Assembly (NCBI GenBank): GCA_013416435.1 | Contig: JACCEN010000017.1 | Coordinates: 1 to 64,000, forward strand | Direction: 5' to 3' | DNA: 64,000 bases | Source of the DNA: Alcaligenaceae bacterium | GTDB lineage: Bacteria > Pseudomonadota > Gammaproteobacteria > Burkholderiales > Burkholderiaceae_B | Shown here: positions 26,587 through 35,176 of the stretch, in pieces | Layout of the letters: each line of letters opens with the position of its first letter | Numbering within the stretch: position 1 is the stretch's first letter | The notes under the pieces: model-generated | What the model saw: only the letters and a program-made list of their open reading frames with translations | Databases searched by the model: none | What the model was told of the DNA's origin: nothing | Made by a program: the position numbers and the translations under genes

Positions 26587-26992
26587 GCGTCTACACCATC
26601 AAGCCTTGAGTGAACATGGCGCCAGTGTAGAGAGACGGCCTTTGCTTCTCTGTCAGAAGCCTGCTTGAGCTTATGTAGGATTTATCTGATGCCGCAGGTC
26701 GGGGGTCAGACCCCGTACGGGGTCTGACCCCTCAATCCCGCATCGTGCATTTCGCTGCGTCGGACTAAGGTCAGTTGATCGTAGTCATGATTGAGCAGGC
26801 CTCACAAAATCATATTAATTGATGGCTGACTTCAATAAATGATATTGGATGTTTCTTTCAGGCCTACCTAGAATGGTACGGCATCGCGAGGTGGCTCCAG
26901 GCATTTCGCAATACTACGGCTCCAAGACCGTAGCCGATTTCAGGCATCCATAATGCCGAGCGGATCATTAATACATTCAGGAGACGAGGGAT
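26587..26992. promoter_or_regulatory. Divergent intergenic region with repeat, inverted repeat and promoters
   Basis: This 406-base gap lies between the acyl-CoA dehydrogenase operon and the tripartite transporter. It holds a full nested palindrome (26702-26731), an AT-rich stretch at 26805-26855 suited to promoters, and an inverted repeat CTACGG (26914-26919) with CCGTAG (26928-26933) about 60 bases before the receptor start. AGGAGACGAGGG precedes ATG 26993. No coding sequence was found. Confidence 0.55.
26702..26731. repeat. Nested palindromic repeat, copy 5
   Basis: A perfect consensus copy (GTAC centre) in a divergent promoter region, one of the few copies not near a gene end. A sixth G precedes it. 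Confidence 0.93.
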
Positions 26993-27973
26993 ATGTATCA
27001 ATTTTTCTTTAGGCGAAAATGGGTTGTACGCTTGCTGGCCGTCGCAGCATTGTCCGTAGCGTCCGTTACAGGCGCGTCATTAGCCGCAGCGGGTAGTTTC
27101 CCTGAACGCAATGTCGAACTGGTGAACCTGGCGGGCGCCGGCGGCGGCACGGACATATTCCTCAGGATGCTGGGCAATGCCAGCCGTGAGAAGCTCGGCC
27201 AGGACGTCGCAGTGGTATCCAAGCAGGGCGGAGGCGGGGTCGCGTCCCTCATTTACATGAACACGCGTCCGCGTGACGGCCATACCATTCTCGGCCTTGT
27301 ACCGGCTCATCTAATTGCCATCGCTCAGGGAAAAGGGCCGGTAAAGATCGAAGACTTGGTGCCGGTCGTCATGGGCACAGAGGAACCCATTTACCTGGTG
27401 GGCCGGGCGGACGGCTTTCCAGACATTCAGGCCGTCATCAAGAAGGGCCGTGACGGTTCTTTGCGTGTAGGGGGGACACAGGTCGGTACGCTAGACTGGA
27501 TGGGAGCCATGGCCTTCACCCGCAAAGCCGATTTCAAGAACCCGATATATGTTCCCTTTCGGGGCGGCGGCGAAGTGGTCACCAATCTGATCGGCGGCAA
27601 TGTCGACGTGGGCCTGATAAAGCCTGCCGTCGTCAAGCCGCAGATCGATAGCGGTGAATTGCGTCCCCTTGTCGTCCTGAGCGCCAAGCGGCAAGATGCA
27701 TTTCCTGATGTTCCAACTGCCCGCGAACTGGGCTTCGACGTGGTTCTGGCGCAGACAAGGGGCTTGGCAGTGTTGAAAGGAACGCCCGAAGCAAACATCG
27801 CAGCGCTCGAGCAGGCGTTCATGGCCGGCATGGCTACGGACACGTATAAGGAATACCTGAGCCGCTACGATCTTTCTACTGACAGCATTGGCGACCGAGC
27901 GGCATGGACCGCAAACATCGCAGAAATGTACAAGCAGATTCAGACCTTGGTGAATGAGCTACCCAAGAAATAG
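26993..27973 (+). CDS. tctC: Tripartite tricarboxylate transporter receptor (Bug/TctC)
   Basis: This 326-aa receptor has a signal peptide of about 32 residues (hydrophobic LLAVAALSVASVTGASLA). The Bug landmarks are in place: FPERNVELVNLAGAGGGTDIFLR, VVSKQGGGGVASL and RPRDGHTILGLVP. It is followed by TctB and TctA, the only complete Bug system in the window. It delivers a carboxylate, probably an acid sugar or similar given the downstream enolase-superfamily enzyme. The ribosome site AGGAGACGAGGG supports ATG 26993. Confidence 0.92.
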   Translation: MYQFFFRRKWVVRLLAVAALSVASVTGASLAAAGSFPERNVELVNLAGAGGGTDIFLRMLGNASREKLGQDVAVVSKQGGGGVASLIYMNTRPRDGHTILGLVPAHLIAIAQGKGPVKIEDLVPVVMGTEEPIYLVGRADGFPDIQAVIKKGRDGSLRVGGTQVGTLDWMGAMAFTRKADFKNPIYVPFRGGGEVVTNLIGGNVDVGLIKPAVVKPQIDSGELRPLVVLSAKRQDAFPDVPTARELGFDVVLAQTRGLAVLKGTPEANIAALEQAFMAGMATDTYKEYLSRYDLSTDSIGDRAAWTANIAEMYKQIQTLVNELPKK

Positions 27974-28040
27974 CAGGGGTGCCGACCCATATTTCGTCCG
28001 CGCACATGGGCTTTCTTGAGCCGCAGACCAAGGTATAGCG

Positions 28041-28508
28041 ATGAGAAACGTCGTCCTAATAGAAACAATCATATTGCTGGCGTTGAGCGCCGTCTTTTTG
28101 GCCATGACGACGCAGTTCGAAGGCGCATTGTCCTATGCAAGCGAAGGAGTGCAGCCGTCGACGGTGCCGCGCATCGCGTTGGGCGCCGTCATCGTGGCCG
28201 CACTGCTGCAAGCCGGCGTTCAGTGGTTGCGAGCGCCTCGGACAACGGATGGCTCGAAGAAAGCAGAAGCATTGGATGCGCGGCCCATTCTTGCCACGAT
28301 AGCCGTGTGTGGGGCTTATATCGCTGCCGCATATTGGCTCGGGTTCTTTGTCCCCATGCCGTTCTTCTGCGTAGCCCTTGCGGCCTTGTGGGGCGGTCGG
28401 CCGCTTCTGAGGCTGGTGATCTACGGCATTGGATGCACGGTGGCAAACTGGATCATGTTCGTCATCTTGTTCGAGTCGGACTTGCCCCTGGGCATGCTGG
28501 GCAATTGA
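28041..28508 (+). CDS. tctB: Tripartite tricarboxylate transporter small subunit TctB
   Basis: This 155-aa inner-membrane protein has four hydrophobic segments (about 7-27, 45-62, 80-105, 120-145), the standard TctB size and layout. SEGVQPSTVPRIALG after the first helix is a typical family stretch. It lies 67 bases after TctC and 33 bases before TctA in the same direction. It is required for the large permease to work; its biochemical role is not well defined in the family. Confidence 0.9.
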   Translation: MRNVVLIETIILLALSAVFLAMTTQFEGALSYASEGVQPSTVPRIALGAVIVAALLQAGVQWLRAPRTTDGSKKAEALDARPILATIAVCGAYIAAAYWLGFFVPMPFFCVALAALWGGRPLLRLVIYGIGCTVANWIMFVILFESDLPLGMLGN

Positions 28509-28541
28509 TCCGAACATGCACATACCTTATCGGCTAGACAA

Positions 28542-30029
28542 ATGAGTGAACTTTTTTCGGCCTTATCGAACTTCTCCTGGATGACGTTCGTCGTTGTATT
28601 CGTGGGCATAGGCATTGGCATGGTGACGGGGGTGCTGCCCGGTATCGGCGCAAGCGTGGCGATCGCGCTGCTGCTGCCATTCCTGATAGGTATGGACCCC
28701 ACCCTGGCGATCGTCCTGTGCGCCTGCATCTATTGCTCCGATGCATACGGAGGCGCGATAACATCGATCCTCATCAATGCACCGGGCGGCCCTTCGTCTG
28801 CGGTAACCACCTTTGATGGATACCCCATGGCAAAGCGAGGCGAGGCCGGATATGCGCTGGGTGTCGCCGCCGTCGCCAGTGCGATCGGGGGCTTGTGCAG
28901 CACGGTTCTACTCATGATAGCCGCCCCCGCGCTTGGCAAAGTCGCTTACTTTTTTGGTCCCCCCGAGTATCTTGCATTGACAATATTCGGGCTCACCATG
29001 ATCGTGTCGCTCGGAGGCAAGTCTCCTTTGAAAGGCATCATTGGAGGCATGATAGGAGTTTTCCTCGCCACGGTCGGCATCGATTTCAGTACGGGCATCG
29101 AACGATTCACATTCGGCGTGCCCGAGTTGAGCGAAGGCATCAAGTTTGCGCCATTGATGATCGGGCTTTTTGCCGGCAGCGAGCTGCTGATGCAGGCAGG
29201 AGAGCTTCGTTCGGAGAACGTGACCATACTGCGGTCTAATCTGGCGCGGCCCACCATGAGGCAGCTTCGAAAGGTGATGCCGACCATCGGGGTGTCGAGC
29301 GGGATCGGGGCGTTCATAGGCATTCTTCCCGCTGCAGGCGCAACCGTTGCTTCTTTTATCGCCTACAACGAAGCCAAGCGCATGTCACGGCACCCAGAGC
29401 GCTTTGGCACGGGCGTCGTTGAAGGGGTTGCTGCGCCCGAGGCGGCGAACAACGCTGCTGCTGCCGCTTCGCTGATCCCCACCTTGACACTTTCGATACC
29501 GGGCAGCGGCGTGGGCGCATTGATTCTGGGAGCCATGATCATGGTAGGCCTGCAGCCTGGGCCTCAACTCTTCACAGAGCAATCGGACTTTCTGTGGACA
29601 TTGTTCGCCGGACTTATGCTGGTCAATCTATCGTTCATCCCGATGGGCTTCTATTGTTCGTCGTTCTTCGCGCGCATTTCCCTGATCCCTGCCCATTACC
29701 TGTGGCCGATGATTTTCCTGCTATGCATCATCGGTTCCTACTCGGTGGGTTCTAGTTGGGTCGACGTATGGGTCATGGTGGCTTTCAGCCTGATCGGCTA
29801 TGTGCTGAGGCAGCGCAATTACTCTCTTGCGCCGATCGTCATGGGACTTGTTCTGGGCAAGCTGTTCGAGGATTCCCTCATGCAAACCAGCCTCATGTTC
29901 GAGGGGGACTTCGCGTTGCTGGCGCAGAGGCCGATCGCCGTCGTGTTCCTAGCAATTGCCGCGCTTAGCTTGTTTTTCTCACTGCGCAAGTTCGTAAAGA
30001 AGCAGCCTGTACAGGAATCGGTATCTTGA
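28542..30029 (+). CDS. tctA: Tripartite tricarboxylate transporter large permease TctA
   Basis: This 495-aa protein has about 12 membrane helices. The conserved TctA features are GMVTGVLPGIGASVAIALLLP near residue 25, YGGAITSILINAPGGPSS near 70 and the second-half counterpart FIGILPAAGATVASFIAYNEAK near 265. Family members use the proton or sodium gradient. The stop codon overlaps the TTG start of the enolase-superfamily gene (TTGA), which ties catabolism to uptake. Confidence 0.93.
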   Translation: MSELFSALSNFSWMTFVVVFVGIGIGMVTGVLPGIGASVAIALLLPFLIGMDPTLAIVLCACIYCSDAYGGAITSILINAPGGPSSAVTTFDGYPMAKRGEAGYALGVAAVASAIGGLCSTVLLMIAAPALGKVAYFFGPPEYLALTIFGLTMIVSLGGKSPLKGIIGGMIGVFLATVGIDFSTGIERFTFGVPELSEGIKFAPLMIGLFAGSELLMQAGELRSENVTILRSNLARPTMRQLRKVMPTIGVSSGIGAFIGILPAAGATVASFIAYNEAKRMSRHPERFGTGVVEGVAAPEAANNAAAAASLIPTLTLSIPGSGVGALILGAMIMVGLQPGPQLFTEQSDFLWTLFAGLMLVNLSFIPMGFYCSSFFARISLIPAHYLWPMIFLLCIIGSYSVGSSWVDVWVMVAFSLIGYVLRQRNYSLAPIVMGLVLGKLFEDSLMQTSLMFEGDFALLAQRPIAVVFLAIAALSLFFSLRKFVKKQPVQESVS

Positions 30030-31138
30030 AAATCACCAGAGCAACCATAAGCACGCACACCCTATCGTTTTCACTTCCTCTGCTTCATCAATCCAAGGGC
30101 AGCAGCGACCGCGTGCTTCTGGAGATCGAGACCGACGAAGGGGTCAGCGGATTTGGCCTAACCGGCCGCTTCATGGCGTCCGGCGTCGCCGCTATCCTGC
30201 AGCATCACATCTTGCCGGCCATCCAGGACATGGATATCGTTAATCTGGAGCGCATCCACGAGCGGATCCGTCCTTTGATCGCCGCGCGTGGATCGCCCCT
30301 CGGAGCCGGTGCTGCCGCATTATCCTGCCTGGACATCGCTATATGGGATGCATTGGGAAAGCGCAACGGCCAGAGCGTGGCACAAATGCTGGGAGGTGCA
30401 CGCGACGGCGCCGATGTCTATGTCACTTACGGTTTTGGCGGCTACAGCGAGGACCAATTGGTTGAAATGGCCCACGCGCTGGTTGCTGAAGGCTATCGCT
30501 CCTTGAAGGTGCTGGTGGGAGTGTCGAAGGGCGGGATCACGGAAGATGCAAGGAGGGTGAAGGCGGTGCGGCGCGCCATTGGTCCGGACATTGATTTGGG
30601 CATCGACGCCAATGAAAGCTTGTCATACGATGAGGCGCTGCGGCTATGCTGCCTGCTGCGCGACGAGGACATCTCCTGGTTTGAAGAGCCCATCAAGGGG
30701 GGCACGCCGTCTGCGCTGGGCGATCTGAAGCGGCTCGGCGGCATCCCTATCGCCCTGGGCCAGTTCGATGGAACACTCGCGCGATTCAGTGAATGGATCG
30801 CGGCCGGCGCCGTGGATGTATTCGTGCCCAACAGCATGTATAACGGCGGCTTTACAGAGACTCGCCGGGTTGCGTCGCTGTCACAGGCTTGCGGCCTGCC
30901 TTTGTCCGATGCGGGCGGCGGCGGCTTGTTGTCCTTGCACCATGTCGCGGGCATGCGCAACGGCACGATGACGGAAATGCATTTGGGCATCGCCAGCGCC
31001 GACCGTCAGTTGTTTGTGGACTTTCCTGAACCGACCAATGGCTACCTTGCCGTGCCGTCCCTGCCGGGTTTAGGGTTGGAACTGAATCGGGATTTTCTTC
31101 GTACGACCCGCAGCCATGATTGTGTCCTGACGTTTTGA
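30026..31138 (+). CDS. Mandelate racemase/muconate-lactonizing enzyme superfamily protein
   Basis: This 370-aa protein shows the enolase-superfamily fold: an N-terminal capping domain and a barrel domain. Metal ligands Asp (GIDANESLSY) and Glu (WFEEPIKGG) are present. The third ligand position reads ALGQF (Gln rather than Glu), the second Lys of the KxK motif is Leu (SLKVLVG), and the usual C-terminal catalytic His region reads LSDAGGGGL. A branch of the superfamily with GQ is known to me, so this may be a diverged subfamily and not a broken enzyme. TTG 30026 overlaps the TctA stop. It likely acts on the imported hydroxy- or sugar acid. Confidence 0.88.
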   Translation: MKITRATISTHTLSFSLPLLHQSKGSSDRVLLEIETDEGVSGFGLTGRFMASGVAAILQHHILPAIQDMDIVNLERIHERIRPLIAARGSPLGAGAAALSCLDIAIWDALGKRNGQSVAQMLGGARDGADVYVTYGFGGYSEDQLVEMAHALVAEGYRSLKVLVGVSKGGITEDARRVKAVRRAIGPDIDLGIDANESLSYDEALRLCCLLRDEDISWFEEPIKGGTPSALGDLKRLGGIPIALGQFDGTLARFSEWIAAGAVDVFVPNSMYNGGFTETRRVASLSQACGLPLSDAGGGGLLSLHHVAGMRNGTMTEMHLGIASADRQLFVDFPEPTNGYLAVPSLPGLGLELNRDFLRTTRSHDCVLTF

Positions 31139-31164
31139 GCATACGCCTGCGCGGCACCTAGCGA

Positions 31165-31194
31165 GGGGTCGGACCCCGTTCGGGGTCCGACCCC
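31165..31194. repeat. Nested palindromic repeat, copy 6 (G/C variant)
   Basis: A full copy with GTTC centre in which the single central base of each arm is changed: GGGGTCGGACCCC left and GGGGTCCGACCCC right. The A-to-G and T-to-C changes keep the overall palindrome. It lies 27 bases after the enolase-superfamily gene. Confidence 0.92.
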
Positions 31195-31218
31195 ACCCCC
31201 TCAACCGGCACCTAGTCA

Positions 31219-31248
31219 GGGGTCAGACCCCGTACGGGGTCTGACCCC
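31219..31248. repeat. Nested palindromic repeat, copy 7
   Basis: A perfect consensus copy directly touching the stop codon (31249-31251) of the convergent IclR gene, 24 bases after copy 6. CACCTAG precedes both copies of this tandem pair (GGCACCTAGCGA and GGCACCTAGTCA), so the flank was duplicated too. Confidence 0.93.
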
Positions 31249-32040
31249 TCATCTGCCTCCGGAATTCATGAGTCGGCTGCGAATCTGTTGTTCGGCGTCG
31301 CGCAGCACGGGCAGGATCTGCGCGACCATATCCTCACGAGAACGGCGGCCATGGACCAGGCTGACGCTGATTGCGGTGGGGGACGCGGAGCGGGGAATGG
31401 AAAGAGGGACGGCCACACCGGCAAACCCCTCGACCAATTCGTCGATCGAGACGCTGAAGCCTTGCGTACGGACGGCCTTGAGCTGGCGTTTCAATGCCCC
31501 AGCGGTGGTAATGGTGCGGGGCGTAAGCGGCTTCAGCGATGTGCGCGCAAGATACTGGTCCAGCGCCTGGCTGTCGAGTTGGCTGAGCAGCGCCTGTCCC
31601 ATCGAGTGGGCATAGGCGGGCAGGCGGCTTCCGATCTTCAAGTCCAGCCTGAGCGGCTTGTCCGCTTCTTCCCGGCAAAGAAACACGATGTCCGATCCGT
31701 CCAGCACGCCGATGGAGCAGGTTTCTCCAACTTCCGCAGCCACCTGGGACAGTACCGGTCGCACGAGATCGGGCAAATCAAGCGATGCGAAGTACGAGAA
31801 GCCCAGGTCGAGAGTTTTGGGGGTCGGGAGGAAATCACGGTGATCCTGTTTCAGATACCCGAGCTCGGTCAGGGTGAGCAGGATGCGCCGCGCGGAGGCG
31901 CGGGTAATGCCGAGCCGGGTGGCCGCGTCCTGAATGGTCAGGACAGGGGTGTCCCGCGAGTACAAGCTTAGTGCCTGAAGTCCTTTGGCGAGACTTTCCA
32001 GATACTCTTTGGAAGGGGTGATGCTGTGGTTCTCGGTCAT
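31249..32040 (-). CDS. IclR-family regulator, PcaR/PobR-like
   Basis: This 263-aa protein opens with SKEYLESLAKGLQALSLYSRDT, the start typical of the PcaR/PcaU/PobR branch of IclR. A winged helix follows (LTIQDAATRLGITRASARRIL), then the effector domain with YAHSMGQALLS and VSIDELVEGFAGVAVPL. ATG 32040 gives the standard start; the open frame extends 26 codons upstream. The gene is divergent from the dioxygenase-hydrolase pair. A strong palindrome at 32189-32204 is its likely operator. The effector may be an aromatic or dicarboxylic intermediate, as in that branch. Confidence 0.92.
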   Translation of the reverse strand: MTENHSITPSKEYLESLAKGLQALSLYSRDTPVLTIQDAATRLGITRASARRILLTLTELGYLKQDHRDFLPTPKTLDLGFSYFASLDLPDLVRPVLSQVAAEVGETCSIGVLDGSDIVFLCREEADKPLRLDLKIGSRLPAYAHSMGQALLSQLDSQALDQYLARTSLKPLTPRTITTAGALKRQLKAVRTQGFSVSIDELVEGFAGVAVPLSIPRSASPTAISVSLVHGRRSREDMVAQILPVLRDAEQQIRSRLMNSGGR

Positions 32041-32188
32041 GCGGCATCTGCAGTCATGCGCCATGGACTCATGTGCCATGGACGGCGGTTGAGGGTAACG
32101 CTGCGCGGCTTTCGCCACTATATCGCAAGGCGGCGGTCGGTTGCGGTTGTCTTGACTTCAACATGTGAGAGCATTAAATTTCCTTATA

Positions 32189-32204
32189 GCGAACAAATGT
32201 TCGC
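32189..32204. promoter_or_regulatory. Candidate IclR operator GCGAACA-AA-TGTTCGC
   Basis: This is a perfect 7+7 inverted repeat with an AA spacer, 62 bases before the dioxygenase ATG. The GTTCG/CGAAC core is known from Pca/Pob-type IclR operators. It sits where it could overlap the dioxygenase promoter. Confidence 0.65.
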
Positions 32205-32265
32205 AAAGAGAAAATGAACCCAGGGCGTGACCGAGAGCTGCACGCGCCCTTGTCAGGAGACCGCA

Positions 32266-33108
32266 ATGCAAGTAACGCCGCTTTCCTCCAACCTCGGCGC
32301 AGAAATCGCCGGCATCGATCTGGAAGGCATAAACGACGACTCGTTCGACCAGGTGAATCGCCTGGTGCTGGATCACCAACTGGTCGTGTTTCGGAATCAA
32401 TCGTTGTCTCCCGAAGGGCAGTTGCGCCTGAGCCGGCGCTTCGGGCCGTTGGACATCCATCCCTTGGCGCAATACAACCATCCCCAATATCCGGAGATCT
32501 TCGTTCTGTCCAACGAAGTCAAGGACGGCAAGCCGGTCGGCATCGCGGACGGCGGTTCGTACTGGCATTCCGATTTCGCCTTCCGGGAAAGGCCTGCCAA
32601 AGTCACCATGCTGAATGCGCAAAAGATACCGAGCAGCGGAGGCGCCACCTTGTTCGTGAGCATGTACCAGACCTACGACGAACTGGGCCAAGAGGTAAAG
32701 GAGGCGGTCCAGGACCGGCGGGCGGTTCATCGTTACAGGAAGAAGGCTGATCCCGGCAGCGAGACGACGCGGGTGGTCATGACCGCCGAGCAACTGGCCG
32801 CAACGCCGGACGTGGATCATCCCATCGTCCGCACGCATCCTGAAACAGGGCGCAAGGCCTTGTTTGCGCATCCCGGCATCACGGTCAAGATACTCGGCAT
32901 GGATGACGAATCCGGCGGTGCCTTGCTGGGCCGGATATTCGACCATTGCACTCAGGAAAAATACCAGTATGCCTACCAGTGGCGCCCGGGCGATGTCGTC
33001 CTGTGGGACAACCGCTGCGTGATGCATAAGGCCACGACCGGTGTCGTTGCCGTCAAGGAGCCTCGCACGATATTCCGCACGACCATCATGGGTGACAAAC
33101 CCTTCTAA
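32266..33108 (+). CDS. TauD/TfdA-family Fe(II)/2-oxoglutarate dioxygenase
   Basis: This 280-aa enzyme has the iron-binding His and Asp in SYWHSDFAF (near 102), the distal His in GDVVLWDNRCVMHKAT (near 250) and the 2-oxoglutarate-binding Arg in RTIFRTTIMG near the C-terminus. The N-terminal LSSNLGAEIAGIDLEG is typical of the family. ATG 32266 follows CAGGAGA. The substrate could be a sulfonate, phenoxy acid or another oxidisable acid; TauD members are broad. It is co-transcribed with the MetX-like hydrolase starting 11 bases later. Confidence 0.93.
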   Translation: MQVTPLSSNLGAEIAGIDLEGINDDSFDQVNRLVLDHQLVVFRNQSLSPEGQLRLSRRFGPLDIHPLAQYNHPQYPEIFVLSNEVKDGKPVGIADGGSYWHSDFAFRERPAKVTMLNAQKIPSSGGATLFVSMYQTYDELGQEVKEAVQDRRAVHRYRKKADPGSETTRVVMTAEQLAATPDVDHPIVRTHPETGRKALFAHPGITVKILGMDDESGGALLGRIFDHCTQEKYQYAYQWRPGDVVLWDNRCVMHKATTGVVAVKEPRTIFRTTIMGDKPF

Positions 33109-33118
33109 GGGGAAGCGA

Positions 33119-34066
33119 TTGCTCTACAAGGATTTTCCGCGACTGCAGCTTGGGTCCGGTCGGGAGATCGCTCCGGTCCGGGTGGCCTGGGCGCAATATG
33201 GAGCGCCTCCAGCGCGCGCCCGCAAAATCCACCTGCTGCTGCACGGCATCACCAGCAGCCCTCAGGCCTTCCTGGGCGACCCGGAGCCCGCGCTCGACGC
33301 TGGGTGGTTCCAGGCATGGGCGGATGGCGTCTTTGATCTGGACCGTGACTGCATCCTGGCGCCGAACGCGCTAGGGTCCTGTTTCGGCTCCAGTGCGCCA
33401 CAGGGGGCCGGTACGGCGGAATTTCCGGTTTTTACCATCGTGGACACCGTGGCTTTCTACGCGCAGTGGCTGCGCTGGCTGGGGGTGCCGGCGCTGGATG
33501 GCGTCATTGGCTATTCATACGGAGGCTATCAGGCCTTCCAGTGGGCCCTGGCGCCTCCCGTGCCAACGGAAAAGGCGGTCGTCCTGGCGTCAGCGCCCAA
33601 GGGCAATGGCTCCGATGCGGACGTGCTTGCGCTGAGCGGCCTTGCCGCCAAGCTGGACAGGAATGATGCGGATGCCTGGCAGGCATGGCGATCGCAGCGG
33701 CTGGATACGTTGAGGCGATATGGCCATGCCGACTGGCTGGCGGCTAGAGGAGGCCCGGTGGAGCCCGCGCTGGAAACCGCTGCCGACCTGTGGACTGCCG
33801 AGTTCTCGCCGTGGTCGCTGGCCTGCCTGAGACGGGCCGCCGTGCATTTCGATGTGCGTGACCCATTGCGCGGGAAGGTGGATGGCGTTCCCATCCTGTG
33901 GATGGTGAATCGCGGCGACAAGCTGTTTCCGACCAACGACCTTGCGGCTTCTTCGCGCGCCCGGATTCAGCGCGCCACGGTACAAGGCCGTTTCGGCCAT
34001 AGCTCTCCGATGCTCGAGCCGGAACTCTGGATGCCCACCGTGCGCCGGTTCCTTTGCACGGCATGA
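33119..34066 (+). CDS. Alpha/beta hydrolase of the homoserine O-acetyltransferase (MetX)-like fold
   Basis: This 315-aa protein has the triad Ser in GVIGYSYGGYQAFQWA (near 133), Asp in WMVNRGDKLFP (near 266) and His in GRFGHSSPMLEP (near 297). The layout, including LLLHGITSSPQ and the long PNALGSCFGSSAP loop, is that of MetX-like proteins, which include acyltransferases and plain hydrolases. TTG 33119 after AAGGGGA is my start; the open frame otherwise runs back inside the dioxygenase gene. In this setting a hydrolase or acyltransferase of the dioxygenase pathway is more likely than methionine synthesis. Confidence 0.85.
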   Translation: MLYKDFPRLQLGSGREIAPVRVAWAQYGAPPARARKIHLLLHGITSSPQAFLGDPEPALDAGWFQAWADGVFDLDRDCILAPNALGSCFGSSAPQGAGTAEFPVFTIVDTVAFYAQWLRWLGVPALDGVIGYSYGGYQAFQWALAPPVPTEKAVVLASAPKGNGSDADVLALSGLAAKLDRNDADAWQAWRSQRLDTLRRYGHADWLAARGGPVEPALETAADLWTAEFSPWSLACLRRAAVHFDVRDPLRGKVDGVPILWMVNRGDKLFPTNDLAASSRARIQRATVQGRFGHSSPMLEPELWMPTVRRFLCTA

Positions 34067-34099
34067 GAGGCTTCGCCGCCCATGCCATGCAAATCGCTT

Positions 34100-35080
34100 C
34101 TACTGAATTTTTATATTCTGTTCTTTGATGATGGGGCCCCAGCGTTTGACTTCCGAATCAAGAAACGCCTGAAACTCTTCCGGTGTGCCGCCGCCCGGAA
34201 AAACGCCCGCGGAGGTGAGCTTCTCGACGACCTCGGGTGACCGGATCGCCCATGTAATGTCTTCGGAGATCTTTGCGATCACTTCCTTGGGTGTGCCGCC
34301 TTTTGTAAAGATGCCGAACCATGCCGCCGCCTGGAAGCCCGGGAAACCCTGTTCCGCAATGGTGGGTACGTCCGGCAGCCAGGGAAGGCGCTTATCCGAC
34401 GTGACACCCAGGGCAACGACGCGTCCGCTCTTGATGAGCTCCAGCGCCCCGTTGTCGAACATGGCCTTGATGCGGCCGGCTACCAGGTCCTGGTGCGCGG
34501 GCGAGCTTCCTTTGTACGGAATATGCTGGAACTTGATGCCTGACTGGCTTGCGAACAGTTCGCCACCCAGGTGAGTAAAGGTCAGCGTGCCTGCGGAACC
34601 GAAGGGAATGGGCTCATCGGCGCTGCCTTTGTATTTCTTGATGAACTCACCCACGGTCTTCACGTTCATACCGGGATGTGTGATGAATACGCTGGGCACC
34701 GAGGTGAGCAGCGTGACGGGCGCAAGGTCTTTCTTCGTATCGTACGGAAGAGAATCCATGACCAGCGGGTTCAGCGCGAAAGGCATCGCCGTCATCAACA
34801 GCGTGTATCCATCGGGGGCCGAGTTTGCGACCTGCAACGTGGCGATGACGGTATTCCCGCCCGGTTTGTTCTCCACGACGACTTGCTGCTTCCAGCGTTC
34901 GCTGAGCTTCTGGGCCAGTATGCGTGCCTGGGTATCGGTGGTGCCGCCCGGCGGGTAGGCGACGACCAGCCGGACGGGACGTGTCGGGTAGTCTGCCGCT
35001 TGGGCAATGCCAGGCGCGATCATGCAAGTGGCGAAGGCAAGCGCCGATAGCGTCTTGCCAATGAAGGTGGTTTGTCTCAT
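34100..35080 (-). CDS. Bug-family periplasmic binding protein
   Basis: This 326-aa receptor has a signal peptide of about 25 residues (MRQTTFIGKTLSALAFATCM, ending AQAAD). Its Bug motifs are YPTRPVRLVVAYPPGGTTDTQARIL, VENKPGGNTVIATL and PDGYTLL. ATG 35080 gives the normal signal; the open frame extends 15 codons upstream. It is the third gene of the operon ThDP enzyme, Bug, Bug. No permease gene is near. A canonical small-carboxylate ligand is likely. Confidence 0.92.
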   Translation of the reverse strand: MRQTTFIGKTLSALAFATCMIAPGIAQAADYPTRPVRLVVAYPPGGTTDTQARILAQKLSERWKQQVVVENKPGGNTVIATLQVANSAPDGYTLLMTAMPFALNPLVMDSLPYDTKKDLAPVTLLTSVPSVFITHPGMNVKTVGEFIKKYKGSADEPIPFGSAGTLTFTHLGGELFASQSGIKFQHIPYKGSSPAHQDLVAGRIKAMFDNGALELIKSGRVVALGVTSDKRLPWLPDVPTIAEQGFPGFQAAAWFGIFTKGGTPKEVIAKISEDITWAIRSPEVVEKLTSAGVFPGGGTPEEFQAFLDSEVKRWGPIIKEQNIKIQ

Positions 35081-35176
35081 GTGCTGCGTCCTTTGGATGC
35101 TATTGGATTTTTTCTCGAGGCACACAGCGCGGGCATGGCGATTTCGGCGCCGTGCCTGCGCTGTGTGCCGGGATCT

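Noticed and set aside
34060-34086. GGCATG...CATGCC inverted repeat after the MetX-like gene as a terminator
   Set aside because: Short arms, long loop and no T-run directly after it.
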